DNA from: an uncultured Rhodospirillales bacterium
GTDB taxonomy: Bacteria; Pseudomonadota; Alphaproteobacteria; Acetobacterales; Acetobacteraceae
Length of the DNA stretch: 64,000 nucleotides
NCBI GenBank assembly: GCA_903844135.1
Contig: CAIMSN010000073.1
Span: 1 to 64,000 of the forward strand
Direction of reading: 5' to 3'
Shown here piece by piece: positions 63,658 through 64,000 of this stretch. The position numbers and the translations under genes were made by a program. Every line of letters begins with the position of its first letter. The stretch's first letter is position 1. The notes below the pieces were generated by a model. That model was not told the DNA's origin, did no database searches, and saw only the letters and a program-made list of their open reading frames with translations.

Positions 63658-64000
63658 TCAGGCGACGCTGTCGCGGCGATCGCGCAGCTTCACATAGGCC
63701 AGGGCGGCATGCTCGGCGCAGTAAGGCTTACCCTGCGTCGGCTCGCCGCCGCAGAAATGGAACCCCTTGGTTCCGGGCTCGCCCAGCGGCCAGCAGCAGG
63801 TCAGTCCGCGACGGCGCGGCGCAGCGTTCGACGCGGCCTGGAGCCGGGGCTCCGGGTTGTCCGCGCGCTCCTCGGCACGGGCCGGCGCGGCGTGCCCGGC
63901 CGGTGACAGGGCCGGTGCCGAGGTCGGAGCCAGGGCGATCACCGGATTGGGCATCTCCGGACGCAGCAGGCGCACATTGTCGCGCTGCTGCGCTGCGGCT
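63658..64000 (-). CDS. gcrA: GcrA cell-cycle regulator, N-terminus outside window
   Basis: The C-terminal 114 codons of GcrA, a sigma-70-associated regulator that works with CcrM methylation in alphaproteobacteria. The diagnostic end CCWPLGEPGTKGFHFCGGEP, then QGKPYCAEHAALAYV, carries the zinc-type Cys/His cluster. A Pro/Ala linker precedes it. The frame is open to the window edge, and the HTH domain must lie beyond. The GTG at 63975 is internal. Confidence 0.9.
   Translation of the reverse strand, partial: AAAQQRDNVRLLRPEMPNPVIALAPTSAPALSPAGHAAPARAEERADNPEPRLQAASNAAPRRRGLTCCWPLGEPGTKGFHFCGGEPTQGKPYCAEHAALAYVKLRDRRDSVA

Overview
The window is GC-rich chromosomal DNA from an alphaproteobacterium, most likely Acetobacteraceae or a close Rhodospirillales relative. 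Evidence: a GcrA zinc-binding C-terminus at the right edge, the purC-purS-purQ-purL-bolA-grxD gene order, ClpS next to ClpA, dense packing with many ATGA/GTGA stop-start overlaps, and an EcfG-type promoter. No tRNA, rRNA, CRISPR array, integrase or complete insertion sequence was seen.

Layout. 1-2.4 kb: tail of an unknown gene and a galactitol-type PTS permease operon (IIC-IIA-IIB, minus). 2.7-8.9 kb: pheA, divergent from a di-haem cytochrome c coupled to hisN, then serA, a YifB/ComM-type AAA protein and a small DUF3072 gene with a stress-type promoter. 8.8-12 kb: sseA-metC sulfur pair and an XRE regulator. 12-16 kb: AI-2E-type permease, EEP-family hydrolase, cardiolipin synthase-like PLD protein, YraN. 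16-18.6 kb: DUF1800/DUF1501 pair. 18.6-26.2 kb: purine block on the minus strand (purB, an NRDE protein, purC, purS, a Rap1a/Tai-like secreted protein, purQ, purL, bolA, grxD). 26.3-31.7 kb: TerC/YjbE-type membrane protein, membrane-anchored unknown, ggt, map, D-Ala-D-Ala carboxypeptidase. 32-35 kb: clpS-clpA with a strong terminator. 35-40.9 kb: PPK2, SDR, small unknown, MFS plus FAH-family pair, YqgE, a Met/Asn-repeat secreted protein. 41-42.9 kb: pyrD and a HAD phosphatase.

43.0-44.7 kb is an AT-richer accessory island. It holds an unassigned 313-aa protein, an uncalled 55-codon small gene just downstream of it, and a self-contained small transcript (TTGACA promoter, strong ribosome site, 20-codon ORF, hairpin, terminator). 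It is followed by a small DNA-binding-like protein and an S24/LexA-like regulator that appears to lack the autoproteolysis residues.

45.7-48.9 kb carries two coupled unknown genes: a TPR-like protein and a large protein with a GT61-like C-terminal motif. The rest is mostly housekeeping: dnaB, an AGE epimerase, hldE, gmk, an SDR, a GAF-PAS-GGDEF-EAL protein, purD, xseA, a frameshifted ada, a cluster of small envelope proteins (lipoprotein, DUF4112, secreted, IspZ-like), and partial gcrA.

The most interesting points are the island gene pair and neighbouring mini-transcript, the Rap1a-like gene embedded in the purine operon, the ada frameshift in a G7 run, and the TPR/GT61-like pair. Functions are by family resemblance read from the sequence; no database search was possible.
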